A stretch of 64,000 bases of DNA, taken from Burkholderia sp. Ax-1719 (GTDB lineage Bacteria > Pseudomonadota > Gammaproteobacteria > Burkholderiales > Burkholderiaceae). Below, piece after piece: positions 17,679-27,050 of the stretch. The DNA lies in NCBI RefSeq assembly GCF_011753055.1, contig NZ_VWWJ01000009.1, positions 1 through 64,000 on the forward strand, in the 5' to 3' direction. Position 1 is the first letter of the stretch; every line of letters begins with the position of its first letter. The position numbers were made by a program, and so were the translations under genes. The notes under the pieces are model-generated. The model was not told where the DNA came from and ran no database searches. It worked only from the letters and a program-made list of their open reading frames with translations.

Positions 17679-18719
17679 ATGCCCAAGCTCGTATCGACGA
17701 CATCTTCGGGAGTCGCGGGCAAAGCGTTCATCGTCGCCGCTCTCAGCACGGCCTGCACAGCATGGCTTTCGCACCAGATGCCGAGCCAGTCCGTCGATGT
17801 CTCGCTGCACGCATCCGACGACATGCCCGAACAACTGGCGCGCCGTGCCTCAGCACCCGTAGCCGCTTCTGTTCCCGCGCCCGTGCCTGCCGCGCCCGTC
17901 TACCATGTGGAGACCGTGAAGGTCACGCACAGCTTCTCGGAAGCCGCCGACCAGTTGGGTATCGACGCCGCGATCACCGCGAAGCTCGCTCACGCGCTGG
18001 AAGGGCGGCTGGATTTCCGCCGCGATCTGCGCCCGGGCAGCGAAGTGCGCTTCGTGTTCCGCGACAAGGCAGGCAACGCGACGACAGCGGCATCGGCATC
18101 GGCGGCGTCTGCGGCCGCCCCGGACGCCAGCGCCACGCCAGTCGCGATGCGCATCTCCACGGGCAAGGAATCGCACGACCTGTTCCTGTTCCGCAAGCTC
18201 GACGGCAAGGCCTTCTACTACAGCGCCGACGGCACGCCCGCCGCGCCGACCTTCCTGCGCTATCCGGTGAACTTCACGCGCGTGTCGTCGGAGTTTTCGC
18301 CGCTGCGCCTGGACCCCGTCACGCATCGCTGGCAGGCGCATGAAGGCGTCGATCTGGCCGCGCCGATCGGCACGCCCGTGCACGCGAGCGCGGAGGGCAC
18401 GGTCACGTTCGCAGGCTGGGAAATCGGCTACGGACGCGTGATCAAGATCAAGAATTTCGGCGACTATTCGACGACCTTCGCGCATCTTTCGCGTTTCGCG
18501 AAGTCGCTGCGCGCGGGGCAGCAGGTGAAGCAGGGCCAGGTGATCGGCTATGTCGGCAAGACCGGCTGGGCGACCGGCCCGCACCTGCATTACGAGGTGC
18601 ACGTGGACAACGTGCCGCAAGACCCGCTAACCGTCGATCTGCCCGTGCGCACCGCGCTGGACGGCGACGACAAGCAGCATTTTGCGCAGCAGGTCCAGCA
18701 ACTCGCGCCGATGCTTTAA
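17679..18719 (+). CDS. M23 (LytM-type) murein endopeptidase
   Basis: 346 residues. A hydrophobic N-terminal segment (about 14-32) exports or anchors it; an alanine/proline-rich linker follows, then an OapA/LysM-like region and the M23 domain from about 200. Zinc ligands are visible as His 221-xxx-Asp 225 (HEGVD) and His 302-x-His 304 (HLH), so the enzyme should be active, unlike the NlpD/EnvC activators. It would cut peptide cross-links of peptidoglycan in the periplasm. Similar in plan to MepM/YebA. It is monocistronic and converges on the LysR gene with an 18-base gap. Confidence 0.9.
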   Translation: MPKLVSTTSSGVAGKAFIVAALSTACTAWLSHQMPSQSVDVSLHASDDMPEQLARRASAPVAASVPAPVPAAPVYHVETVKVTHSFSEAADQLGIDAAITAKLAHALEGRLDFRRDLRPGSEVRFVFRDKAGNATTAASASAASAAAPDASATPVAMRISTGKESHDLFLFRKLDGKAFYYSADGTPAAPTFLRYPVNFTRVSSEFSPLRLDPVTHRWQAHEGVDLAAPIGTPVHASAEGTVTFAGWEIGYGRVIKIKNFGDYSTTFAHLSRFAKSLRAGQQVKQGQVIGYVGKTGWATGPHLHYEVHVDNVPQDPLTVDLPVRTALDGDDKQHFAQQVQQLAPML

Positions 18720-18737
18720 GCAGCCAGGGCGAGCGCG

Positions 18738-19796
18738 TCAGCGCTGATCGGCTGGTCGCGCGCGTCGGCCTGCTGGCGGCTTTTGCGCCGTTTGCTGGCG
18801 GGTTCGCTTCGGGCGCGGTGCAATGCGCGCGCCTTCTTCCTCTTCGTCATCGATATCCCCATCGCCGTCCGGATCCGCCGCGCCGATGCGTGCACACGCA
18901 CGCAAATGCTCCAGCGCAAGCGCCACGGCGACGCGATTCACGCTGTCCGCGCGCCAGTACATCGATACCGATCCAAATCCCGTCAGCCTCATCGGCAGCA
19001 CGTGCAGGGCGTTGAGCCGCGCGAAGCGCATGGCCGCGCGATGCGACGCCACACCTAGCAGCTCGGTCTGGTTGAGCAGCGTGACATTGAGGATCGACGA
19101 ATTCGATTCCACGCAATGCCGCGGCAAGCCGCGTCCCGCCGCCGCGAGCGCGGTTTCCAGCGCCTTGCGCACCGGCGTGCCCTCGGGCCAGATGATCCAC
19201 GCATACGCGAACGCATCGTCCCAGCCGACCGAGCGGCGTGAGGCGAGCGGGTGCTCCAGGCCCGAAACGAAATTGATGCGCTCGCGGTAGAGCACTTCGC
19301 CGTCCAGCAACGGATCGACTTCTTCGCTGGAAGTCCGCCCGACCACGATATCGAGTTCGCCGCGCGCGAGCTGCGGCATCATCAGATTCATGGTGCTTTC
19401 GACCAGACGCACTTGCGCGCGCGGCAGTTCCTTCACGAGCCGCGCGACCGCCATCGGCACCGTATCCGCCGCTGAAACCCCCGAAGTCCCAATCGCCACC
19501 AGCCCGCTGCCGCCGTCGCGCTGCGCGGCGAGATCGTCGCGCGCGCTGTCCAGATGCCCGGCGATCCGCCGCGCGTGCGCGATCAGCGCCTCGCCGTACG
19601 AAGTAGGCCGCAGCCCGCGCGCGTGCCGCTCGAACAGCGGCAGGCCGATGTCCTCCTCCAGTTCCTTGAGCCATTTTGACAGCGCCGGCTGCGTGGTGTT
19701 GAGCGCCGCCGCCGACTGGCTCAGGTTGCCGGTTTCGCCAACCTTGAGCAGCAATTCCAGGTGCCGCAGCCGCAGCCTATGGGTCCAGTCCGTCAT
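18738..19796 (-). CDS. LysR-family regulator of the gentisate operon
   Basis: 352 residues. The N-terminal winged helix-turn-helix (about 8-67) includes SQSAAALNTTQPALSKWLKE (first part shown) and LFERHARGLRPTSYG; the remainder is the substrate-binding effector domain. The tail after about 305 is acidic (DGDGDIDDEEEE) and then Arg/Lys/Pro-rich, an unusual extension for the family. It diverges from the gentisate dioxygenase gene across about 165 bases, the standard arrangement for a LysR activator of an aromatic pathway, so it probably responds to 3-hydroxybenzoate or gentisate. Its operator may be the ATCCA-N8-TGGAT palindrome at 19816-19833. Confidence 0.88.
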   Translation of the reverse strand: MTDWTHRLRLRHLELLLKVGETGNLSQSAAALNTTQPALSKWLKELEEDIGLPLFERHARGLRPTSYGEALIAHARRIAGHLDSARDDLAAQRDGGSGLVAIGTSGVSAADTVPMAVARLVKELPRAQVRLVESTMNLMMPQLARGELDIVVGRTSSEEVDPLLDGEVLYRERINFVSGLEHPLASRRSVGWDDAFAYAWIIWPEGTPVRKALETALAAAGRGLPRHCVESNSSILNVTLLNQTELLGVASHRAAMRFARLNALHVLPMRLTGFGSVSMYWRADSVNRVAVALALEHLRACARIGAADPDGDGDIDDEEEEGARIAPRPKRTRQQTAQKPPAGRRARPADQR

Positions 19797-19815
19797 GTCG
19801 CGCGTTCCGAGGTAT

Positions 19816-19833
19816 ATCCAGAAGTATATGGAT
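19816..19833. promoter_or_regulatory. Candidate LysR-type operator
   Basis: ATCCA-N8-TGGAT, a perfect interrupted palindrome, lies 19 bases upstream of the LysR start in the divergent promoter region. Size and position suit a LysR-type site. Binding is inferred. Confidence 0.4.
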
Positions 19834-19961
19834 GAGATGAATTTGTCATTTTACAGGGTATGCCTTGCGGAACTATAAATTCACTCGTTGCAGATCGAAT
19901 CCGGCCGCGCGCAGAAGCTGACGCGCATACGACGCGCGCCGCCAAAAAAATGGAGACACCG

Positions 19962-21005
19962 ATGTCGACGGTTCAAAACGAATCCCGCGCTGCCTATTAC
20001 GAGCGTATTGCTCGCCAGCAACTCTCGCCGCTGTGGGAGTCGCTGCACACGCTCGTTTCGGCGTTGCCGCAACCGAAGGCGCAGCCGGCGCATTGGCGCT
20101 ACGCGCAGATCCGCGAACTGGTGATGCAGGCGGGCAGCGTGATCAGCGCCGCCGAAGCCGTGCGCCGCGTGCTGGTGATGGAGAACCCGGGCCTGCCCGG
20201 CAAATCGGCTGTCACGCCGAATCTTTACGCTGGCCTGCAGTTGATGCTGCCTGGCGAGATCGCGCCGAGCCATCGGCACACGCAATCGGCGCTGCGCTTC
20301 ATCGTGGAAGGCAAGGGCGCATGGACGGCCGTGAATGGCGAGCGCACCACCATGCATCCGGGCGATTTCATCATCACGCCGTCATGGACGTGGCATGACC
20401 ACGGTAATCCTTCGCTCGACGAGGGCGGCGAACCGGTGATCTGGCTCGACGGCCTGGATATTCCGCTGGTCGCGCATCTGGACGCCAGCTTCGCCGAAAA
20501 TTTCCCCGAAGATACCCAGCCGGTCACGCGCCCTGAAGGCGACAGCTTTGCGCGTTTCGGCAGCAATATGCTGCCGGTGCGCCATCAGGTGAGTGATCCG
20601 ACTTCGCCTATCTTTAGTTATCCGTATGAACGCAGCCGCGAAGCGCTAGACACGCTTTATCGTCACGGCGATCTCGACGCCTGGGATGGCGTGAAGCTGC
20701 GCTACGTGAACCCCGCCACGGGTGGCTGGCCGATGCCGACCATCGCCACCTTCATGCAATTCCTGCCGAAAGGCTTTCGCGGCCGCACGTACCGCAGCAC
20801 CGACGCCACGGTTTATTGCGTGGTCGAAGGGCGGGGCACCGCGCATATCGGCGACACGGCGTTCGAATTCGCGCCGCACGATGTATTCGTCGCGCCTTCG
20901 TGGGTCCCGGTGCGTCTCGACGCCGATGACGACAGCGTGCTGTTCAGCTATTCGGATCGCCCGGTGATGACGGCGCTGAATCTGCTGCGCGAAGCGCGTG
21001 TTTGA
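19962..21005 (+). CDS. nagI: Gentisate 1,2-dioxygenase
   Basis: 347 residues, the usual length for this bicupin ring-cleaving enzyme, which converts gentisate to maleylpyruvate with Fe(II) and oxygen. The N-terminal cupin holds [16 protein letters not shown] and SWTWHDHGN, the His residues expected to bind iron. A second cupin ([28 protein letters not shown]) is less conserved at the metal site, as in known members. ATG 19962 was chosen because GGAGA at 19952-19956 precedes it; the ATG at 19950 lacks such a site. First gene of a four-gene operon and divergent from the LysR gene. Confidence 0.93.
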   Translation: MSTVQNESRAAYYERIARQQLSPLWESLHTLVSALPQPKAQPAHWRYAQIRELVMQAGSVISAAEAVRRVLVMENPGLPGKSAVTPNLYAGLQLMLPGEIAPSHRHTQSALRFIVEGKGAWTAVNGERTTMHPGDFIITPSWTWHDHGNPSLDEGGEPVIWLDGLDIPLVAHLDASFAENFPEDTQPVTRPEGDSFARFGSNMLPVRHQVSDPTSPIFSYPYERSREALDTLYRHGDLDAWDGVKLRYVNPATGGWPMPTIATFMQFLPKGFRGRTYRSTDATVYCVVEGRGTAHIGDTAFEFAPHDVFVAPSWVPVRLDADDDSVLFSYSDRPVMTALNLLREARV

Positions 21006-21076
21006 TTTGCGGGCAGATTCGCATTGTTCAGGCGCCGTCGCGCCCTTCCTCAATTTAAACGAGTATTCAAAGAATC

Positions 21077-21775
21077 ATGGCTTTCGTCTTTACTCCCGAA
21101 GCACCTGTTGCCGTTCCCGTTGCCGGTTCCAATGATCAGTTCGCGGTGCGCCGCGTCTATTGCGTGGGCCGCAATTACGCCGCCCATGCACGCGAAATGG
21201 GCTTCGATCCTGACCGCGAACCGCCGTTCTTCTTCTGCAAGCCCGGCGATTCGATTGTGCCCGTCGCGGATGGCGAAACGCTTGAACTCGCGTATCCAAC
21301 GCAAACTGCCAACTACCACTACGAAGCCGAACTGGTGGCGGTGATCGGCAAGAGCGGTGCGGATATCGCGGTCGACAATGCGCTCGACTACGTCTGGGGC
21401 TACGCCGTTGGCCTCGATATGACGCGCCGCGACCTGCAAATGAAAATGCGCGAGATGGGCCGTCCGTGGGAAATCGGCAAGGCTTTTGACCGTTCCGCGC
21501 CGATGGGCCCGATCCACCGCGCAAGCGATGTGGGCCACTTCGAAAAAGCCGGTTTGTGGCTGAGCGTTGATGGCGCAACGAAACAGAAGAGCGATGTCTC
21601 GCATCTGATCTGGTCGGTGGCGGAAACGGTGGCGTATCTGTCGAAACTCTTCCGCCTCGAACCGGGCGACGTGATTTTCACGGGCACGCCCGAAGGTGTG
21701 GGGCCGGTCAAGGCGGGCGAGACCATGAAAGTGGGCGTCGAGCGTCTGGGTGAACTCACCGTTCGCGTGGTCTGA
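21077..21775 (+). CDS. nagK: Fumarylpyruvate hydrolase (FAH family)
   Basis: 232 residues. CVGRNYAAHAREMG, YEAELVAVIGKSG and GLDMTRRDLQ are typical of the FAH fold; the acidic residues of the HYEAELV segment and the later Asp contribute metal ligands. In the gentisate route it splits fumarylpyruvate into fumarate and pyruvate. Neighbours on both sides catalyse the preceding steps, which makes fumarylpyruvate a better substrate than fumarylacetoacetate. The next gene starts 19 bases after the stop. Confidence 0.9.
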   Translation: MAFVFTPEAPVAVPVAGSNDQFAVRRVYCVGRNYAAHAREMGFDPDREPPFFFCKPGDSIVPVADGETLELAYPTQTANYHYEAELVAVIGKSGADIAVDNALDYVWGYAVGLDMTRRDLQMKMREMGRPWEIGKAFDRSAPMGPIHRASDVGHFEKAGLWLSVDGATKQKSDVSHLIWSVAETVAYLSKLFRLEPGDVIFTGTPEGVGPVKAGETMKVGVERLGELTVRVV

Positions 21776-21794
21776 GGCCGCAGGAGTATCGATC

Positions 21795-22451
21795 GTGGAG
21801 CTTTATAGTTTTTTCAATAGCTCGACGTCCTGGCGCGTGCGTATTGCGTTCGCACTCAAGGGACTCGACTACGCCACGTTGCCGGTGAATATCCGCACGC
21901 TCGCGCATCGCGGCACGCAATATGTGAGCGAGGTGAATGCCTCGGCGGCCGTGCCCGCGCTGGCGGACGACGCGTTGGGCGCCGGCGGCCCGCTCGGCCA
22001 GTCGCTGGCGATCATCGACTGGCTCGACGCACGGCATCCCGAGCCGCGTCTGATTCCCACCGAGCCGCTGATGCGCGCTCGCGTGCTCGAACTGGCGAAT
22101 CTGATCGCCTGCGATATTCACCCGGTCAACAATCTGCGCGTGCTGCGCTATTTGCAGGACGTGTTGAAGATCACGCCCGCGCAGAAGGACGACTGGTATC
22201 GCCACTGGATCGCCGAAGGCATGGCGGGCGTCGAGCGCCTGCTCGTGCGTGCGCGCAGCGAAGGGCCGTGGTGCTTCGGCGCGCAGCCCACGCTGGCGGA
22301 TTGCTGCCTGATTCCGCAGATCGGCAATGCCTTGCGTATGGGCTGCGAGTTGAGCGCGTATCCGAAGTCGCTTGCGATCTACGAACATGCGCAGACGCAT
22401 CCGGCCTTCATTCAAGCACAGCCGCAACGGCAACCCGACTATATCGCGTGA
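21795..22451 (+). CDS. nagL: Maleylpyruvate isomerase (zeta-class GST type)
   Basis: 218 residues starting at GTG 21795, with CAGGAG at 21781-21786 eight bases before it. Upstream extension of the frame would overlap the hydrolase gene and lacks a ribosome site. The thioredoxin-like half has SSTSWRVRIAFALKG, the zeta-class SSxxWRVRIAL signature, and NASAAVPAL; the helical half has PTLADCCLIPQ. It isomerises maleylpyruvate to fumarylpyruvate, probably with glutathione. Its position between the hydrolase and the monooxygenase supports this. Confidence 0.91.
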   Translation: MELYSFFNSSTSWRVRIAFALKGLDYATLPVNIRTLAHRGTQYVSEVNASAAVPALADDALGAGGPLGQSLAIIDWLDARHPEPRLIPTEPLMRARVLELANLIACDIHPVNNLRVLRYLQDVLKITPAQKDDWYRHWIAEGMAGVERLLVRARSEGPWCFGAQPTLADCCLIPQIGNALRMGCELSAYPKSLAIYEHAQTHPAFIQAQPQRQPDYIA

Positions 22452-22474
22452 TCCGGTCAGAGGAGACATTCACC

Positions 22475-23683
22475 ATGAGTACAACGAATCAAACCGGACC
22501 GCGCGTGATCGTGGTTGGCGGCGGCATTGGCGGTCTGGCGGCGGCGCTTGCGCTGGCGCGCCGCAACGTGCGCGTGCTGCTGCTGGAGCAGGCAGAGAAG
22601 ATCGGCGAAATTGGCGCGGGTATCCAGCTCGGCCCCAATGCGTTTCATGCGCTCGATGCGCTGGGCGCGGGCGAAGCGGCGCGCGGGCGTGCCGTCTATA
22701 CCGACTGGCTCAATCTGATGGACGCCACCGATGCGAGCGAAGTCGCGCGCATTGAAACCGGCACGCGCTTTCGCGAGCGATTCGGCAATCCGTATGCGGT
22801 GATCCATCGCGCGGATATTCACCTGTCGATTCTCGAAGCAGTGCAGAACAATCCGCTGATCCAGTTTCGCACCAGCACACAGGTGCAGACGCTCGAACAG
22901 GACGAAAAGGGCGTGACGCTCACGGACCAGCACGGCGAGCGTTATCGCGCCGATGCGGTGATTGGCTGCGACGGCGTGAAATCGGCGATTCGCGCGAAGC
23001 TGATTGGCGACGCCGCGCGCGTGACGGGCCATGTGGTCTATCGCGCTGTGGTGGAAACCGACAACATGCCCGAAGACCTGCGCATCAACGCGCCGGTGGT
23101 GTGGGCCGGCCCGCATTGCCATCTGGTGCACTATCCGCTGCGCGGCGGGCGGCAGTACAACCTCGTCGTGACGTTCCATAGCCGCGAACAGGAGGAGTGG
23201 GGCGTGCGCGACGGCAGCAAGGAAGAGGTGCTGTCCTATTTCGAAGGCGTGCATGCGAAGCCGCGTCAGATGCTCGATCGTCCGACATCGTGGCGGCGCT
23301 GGGCGACGGCCGACCGCGATCCGGTCGAGCGCTGGAGCTTCGGCCGCGCCACGCTGCTGGGCGACGCCGCGCATCCGATGACGCAATACATCGCCCAGGG
23401 CGCTTGCCAGGCGCTCGAAGATGCGGTGGCCTTGGGCGCTGCCTTCGAAGCGGCTGACGGCAACTTCGAAAAGGCTTTCGCGATCTACGAAAAGGCGCGT
23501 ATTCCGCGTGCGGCGCGCGTGTTGTATTCGGCGCGCGAAATGGGCCGCATCTATCACGCGAAGGGCGTCGAGCGGCTAGTGCGCAATTCGCTGTGGGTGG
23601 GACGCACGCAGGATCAGTTCTACGACGCCTTGCAGTGGCTTTACGGCTGGCGCGAGGACAACTGTCTGCAGGGCGCGGTTTAA
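22475..23683 (+). CDS. nagX: 3-Hydroxybenzoate 6-monooxygenase (FAD-dependent)
   Basis: 402 residues from ATG 22475 (AGAGGAG at 22460-22466). The FAD-binding motif VVGGGIGGLAAALALARR is near residue 13, a DG motif (GCDGVKSAIR) near 166, and GDAAHPMTQYIAQGACQALE near 293-312. This is the salicylate-hydroxylase-like family. With gentisate dioxygenase, isomerase and hydrolase in the same operon, the expected reaction is NAD(P)H-dependent para-hydroxylation of 3-hydroxybenzoate to gentisate. Salicylate 5-hydroxylase is a multi-component system, so it is unlikely here. Confidence 0.9.
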   Translation: MSTTNQTGPRVIVVGGGIGGLAAALALARRNVRVLLLEQAEKIGEIGAGIQLGPNAFHALDALGAGEAARGRAVYTDWLNLMDATDASEVARIETGTRFRERFGNPYAVIHRADIHLSILEAVQNNPLIQFRTSTQVQTLEQDEKGVTLTDQHGERYRADAVIGCDGVKSAIRAKLIGDAARVTGHVVYRAVVETDNMPEDLRINAPVVWAGPHCHLVHYPLRGGRQYNLVVTFHSREQEEWGVRDGSKEEVLSYFEGVHAKPRQMLDRPTSWRRWATADRDPVERWSFGRATLLGDAAHPMTQYIAQGACQALEDAVALGAAFEAADGNFEKAFAIYEKARIPRAARVLYSAREMGRIYHAKGVERLVRNSLWVGRTQDQFYDALQWLYGWREDNCLQGAV

Positions 23684-23688
23684 GCCCG

Positions 23689-23716
23689 TGACGACGCGAA
23701 TCGATTCGCGTCGTCA
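23689..23716. terminator. Perfect palindrome at the end of the gentisate operon
   Basis: TGACGACGCGAATC is followed directly by its exact reverse complement, 14 bases per arm with no spacer, 5 bases after the monooxygenase stop. As RNA it would form a stable hairpin. There is no T-run, so it may be a 3'-end stabiliser or a factor-dependent terminator. Confidence 0.5.
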
Positions 23717-23812
23717 ATGGCAAAGCGCCGTTTCGGTCTTCAGTGCGCCGCTTTATGGACTACAGTGCGAGAGCACGCATGCATGCGTGACATCCATTTC
23801 GGAGCACAAGCC

Positions 23813-24220
23813 ATGACGATCGGGCACGGGCAACACCCCTCATCCGTCGTGACGCTCAAGAGCGCCCACGACTTCGACACGACCATCACCCGTATCAAAG
23901 CCGCGCTGGATGGCGTGGGCGCGATCGTGTTCGCAGACGTGGACCAGCGCGAGGCCGCCGGGCTCGCAGGCCTCGATCTGCGGCGCACGCGCCTGATCCT
24001 GTTCGGCAATCCGAAGGCGGGCACGCCGATCATGGCGGCCAATCCGCATTCCGCACTGGAGTTGCCGCTGCGTCTGGTGGTCTGGGAGGACGACACCGGC
24101 CACATCCACGTCGATTATCGCGATGTGTCGCAGACGCTCGGGCCGCTCTACGCCATCGCGCCCGAATTGCTCGCGCCGCTGCAACGGATGGCCGGGTTGT
24201 TGCAGAACACGGTGCAATGA
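23813..24220 (+). CDS. DUF302 domain protein
   Basis: 135 residues from ATG 23813, with GGAG at 23801-23804. The frame is open from 23717, but no ribosome site supports an earlier start. FADVDQREAAGL, LILFGNPKAGTPIM and LPLRLVVWEDDTGHIHVDY are the family's pattern; DUF302 proteins are small alpha/beta proteins of unknown function, sometimes linked to redox or thiol stress. No signal peptide remains with this start, so it is probably cytoplasmic. It stands alone after the gentisate operon. Confidence 0.82.
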   Translation: MTIGHGQHPSSVVTLKSAHDFDTTITRIKAALDGVGAIVFADVDQREAAGLAGLDLRRTRLILFGNPKAGTPIMAANPHSALELPLRLVVWEDDTGHIHVDYRDVSQTLGPLYAIAPELLAPLQRMAGLLQNTVQ

Positions 24221-24377
24221 GCGCGAGCCAACGATCACGATGAAATCAAAGGCGCGCACTCAACCCGCGCCTGACTTGAGCAAGGCGCGACCCTCTTCGC
24301 CGCATGCCCGTGCGGCGAGAAAACCCCTTGTTTGAAGGCCTTTCGCGTTCTCGCGGCGGACCTTCATCGCATAGCGC

Positions 24378-24635
24378 TTACTGCCCGAAATAAATATCGC
24401 AGTCCGAACGCGGCCAGCAGGATTTGCCGATGCGGTGTCCCGACGCGCTGCCCGTATCGGGCACGCCGCCGTACGACATATCGGTGCCCGCCTGGGCGGA
24501 CGCGTTCGCATCGTTGGTCATCGACTGATGGGCGCGCTCCTGCGAAATGGGCTCGTCTTTCGCCTGGGCGGTGCCCGGCGCGGTTGCGGTTGCGACCGTC
24601 ACGAAGGCGGCGATAAACGCCAATCGGATCTTCAT
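24378..24635 (-). CDS. Small secreted protein of unknown function
   Basis: 85 residues from ATG 24635, with AAGGAG about 9 bases upstream. A signal peptide runs to about residue 25 (TAQAKDEP). The mature part of about 60 residues carries DMSYGGVPDTGSASG and ends in CWPRSDCDIYFGQ, with two cysteines that could form a disulfide. The SYGG.....SASG pattern recalls short exported proteins common in Burkholderia, none with an assigned role as far as I know. The longer open frame up to 24929 lacks a convincing start. Confidence 0.7.
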   Translation of the reverse strand: MKIRLAFIAAFVTVATATAPGTAQAKDEPISQERAHQSMTNDANASAQAGTDMSYGGVPDTGSASGHRIGKSCWPRSDCDIYFGQ

Positions 24636-25148
24636 CTCCACACTCCTTCTTGAACGCCAGGGCCGTCGAAAGACGCGCCCCGACGCACGCACGGCGCGCG
24701 TTGCCGCGCCGTGCGAGTTCGAGAGGAAGGCCGGAATGCCGGCGCTCAACGTGTTAGTTAAAGCCTTACCAAAGGCCTTACACAGTCGGCGCGCCTCCGC
24801 CGGATCGGGAGGCGGCGCAGCGAGGCGCGGCGCAAGAAAGAAGGGATGGAGCGGGCGCGCAGAGAACGTCCACGCTGCATTTCCAGTTATAGCTCGCGCG
24901 AAACGCGAGTGCAAAACGCGTCTTCCCACATGTTGTTATTCCTTCCCATTTCTTTCGAATCTGAAATGTAGCGAAAGCTTAAGGAAATGGAATGGTCGCC
25001 GTGTAGTCATGTTGCGATGTTGTAATTCGCTCGCCCTGATGTCTGGCGCATTACCTGAAGCGCGCTCAATACGAAAGGCAGCCCACACGTCTTTTTGACG
25101 CGTCCAGGACTCTAAAACCAACTCGAAGAATCGATGGAGCCCAACAAC
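24636..25148. other. Intergenic region upstream of the phosphoesterase gene
   Basis: About 500 bases with no supported gene. It holds the promoters of two divergent genes. Bases from about 24930 to 25060 are less GC-rich than the surroundings and are the likely promoter of the phosphoesterase. I looked for a Pho box (CTGTCAT repeats 11 bases apart) and did not see a convincing one. Confidence 0.4.
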
Positions 25149-26834
25149 ATGTATCGCCGAGCATTACTCGCCGTGCCGTGCGCTGGCCTTGCCGCCGCAC
25201 TGTTCGCGTGCGGTAGCAGCAACAACTCGAACCCTGGGTCGGCTACCGCGGCGGTGTCCGCGCAAGACGCTCTCACGACCAACACGCCGATCAAGCATCT
25301 CGTGGTGATCTACGGTGAGAACGTCTCGTTCGACCACTACTTCGCCACCTACCCGAACTCGACGAACCCGTCGGGCGAGCCGGCATTCTCGGCCGCTTCG
25401 GGCACGCCGAGCGTCAACGGCCTGACGGGTTCGCTGCTGACGTCGAACCCGAACTTCACGAACACGGCTAACGGCACGGGCGCAGCCAATCCCTTCCGTC
25501 TGGACCGTTCGCAGGCTGCCACGGCCGACCAGAACCACGCCTACACGGCCGAGCAGCAAGCCGGCGACAACGGGGCACTCGACCTGTTCCCGAAGTACAC
25601 GGGTAGCGCGACGAGCGGCGGCGCAGGCGCCTTCGGCACGAAGGGCCAGGTGATGGGCTACTACGACGGCAACACCGTCACGGCGCTGTGGAACTACGCG
25701 CAAAAGTACGCCATGAGCGACAACGCGTGGACGGCGACCTACGGTCCGTCGACGCCGGGCGCGCTTGAAGTGGTGTCGGGTCAGACCAACGGTCTCGAAC
25801 TCGTCAACACGTCGAAGCAGCCGGCTACGGCCACGACCTCGTCCTACTACATCCAGGACGGCGCGGGCGGCCTCACGATGATCAACGACGTCGATCCGGG
25901 CTACGACACCTGCTCCAGCACGACCGATTCGGGCATGATCAACGCGCTCAACATCGGCGATCTGCTGAACGGCCAGAAGATCACCTGGGGCGGCTTCATG
26001 GGCGGCTTCAACCTGCAGACCGTGAACGCCAACGGCACGACGGGTTGCAAGCGCAGCACGACGGCAACGGCGGTCAACGCTGCAACGGCCGACTACATCC
26101 CGCACCACAACTGGTTCCAGTACTTCAAGTCGACGTCGAACCCGCAGCACACGCGTCCGAGCTCGACGGCTGCAATCGGTTCGAGCCTCGAAACCGACGG
26201 CAAGACGGCTGAGCCGGCGAACCACCAGTACGACACGGATGACTTCTTTGCCGCTGTGAAGGCCGGCAACTATCCGTCGGTGAACTTCCTGAAGGCTCCG
26301 GCTGCTCAGGATGCGCACGCTGGCTACTCTGACCCGCTCGACGAACAGGCTTTCGTTACGAAGGTCGTGAACTTCCTGATGCAACAGCCGGACTGGAAGA
26401 ACACGCTCGTCGTCGTGACCTATGACGATTCGGACGGCTGGTACGACCACCAGTACATGGCGCCGGTCCGCTCGTCGGCGGCTGCAGCTGACCAGCTCGG
26501 CGGTAACGGCGTGTGCGGTTCGGGCACGCAGCCGCTGGGTGTGACGGGCGCGCCGGTCAACGGCCGTTGCGGTCCGGGCACGCGTATCCCGTTTGTGGTG
26601 ATCTCGCCGTACGCCAAGACGAACTACGTCGATCACACGTTCATCGACCAGGCTTCGGTGGTTCGCTTCATCGAAGACAACTGGCTCGGCGGCGCACGTC
26701 TGGGTGGCGGCTCGTTCGACGCCACGGCTGGCGATCTGCGCGGCATGCTGAACCTGACGGGTACGCCGGTCACCACGCCGCTGTACCTCGACGAAACGCT
26801 CGGCACGCAAGTGAGCTCCGCACCGGCGAACTAA
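25149..26834 (+). CDS. AcpA/phospholipase-C-family phosphoesterase lipoprotein
   Basis: 561 residues from ATG 25149 (GGAG at 25136-25139); ATG 25134 would add five residues. The signal ends in a lipobox (LFAC, Cys near residue 21), so it is probably membrane-tethered. The domain matches the phosphoesterase family that includes bacterial phospholipase C and Francisella AcpA: VVIYGENVSFDHYFATYPNS near the start, and TYDDSDGWYDHQY and RIPFVVISPYAK later, supplying the metal-binding and nucleophile region. The length suits the AcpA branch. The likely role is release of phosphate from extracytoplasmic esters. Codon use is strongly biased to preferred codons, suggesting high expression. A cytochrome c peroxidase gene follows after a terminator. 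Confidence 0.87.
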   Translation: MYRRALLAVPCAGLAAALFACGSSNNSNPGSATAAVSAQDALTTNTPIKHLVVIYGENVSFDHYFATYPNSTNPSGEPAFSAASGTPSVNGLTGSLLTSNPNFTNTANGTGAANPFRLDRSQAATADQNHAYTAEQQAGDNGALDLFPKYTGSATSGGAGAFGTKGQVMGYYDGNTVTALWNYAQKYAMSDNAWTATYGPSTPGALEVVSGQTNGLELVNTSKQPATATTSSYYIQDGAGGLTMINDVDPGYDTCSSTTDSGMINALNIGDLLNGQKITWGGFMGGFNLQTVNANGTTGCKRSTTATAVNAATADYIPHHNWFQYFKSTSNPQHTRPSSTAAIGSSLETDGKTAEPANHQYDTDDFFAAVKAGNYPSVNFLKAPAAQDAHAGYSDPLDEQAFVTKVVNFLMQQPDWKNTLVVVTYDDSDGWYDHQYMAPVRSSAAAADQLGGNGVCGSGTQPLGVTGAPVNGRCGPGTRIPFVVISPYAKTNYVDHTFIDQASVVRFIEDNWLGGARLGGGSFDATAGDLRGMLNLTGTPVTTPLYLDETLGTQVSSAPAN

Positions 26835-26894
26835 TCGCTGCCCGGCGCGAGACTGGTTGCGCACGCATCGATCAACATGATCCGCTGCGTGTGC

Positions 26895-26930
26895 GAACCC
26901 GGTTCTCGCGCCGGGTTTTCGCCGTTTTTT
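26895..26930 (+). terminator. Intrinsic terminator after the phosphoesterase gene
   Basis: AACCCGG (26896-26902) and CCGGGTT (26911-26917) enclose 8 bases, followed by TTCGCCGTTTTTT. It probably separates this gene from the peroxidase gene. Confidence 0.7.
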
Positions 26931-27050
26931 CAGGCCGGTTCTGGCAAATCGAACCGGCACAGGTAGAGTCCGACGCCGTGTCGTGCGCCACCGGTCAACG
27001 CCGGGCGCCCACGGCTTTCGGCATTTTTGTCCCGCCAGGAAGAACGCTTC

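Noticed and set aside
24297-24318. Hairpin between the DUF302 gene and the small secreted protein gene
   Set aside because: TCGCCGCA/TGCGGCGA stem is present but short and without a T-run; not listed as a terminator.
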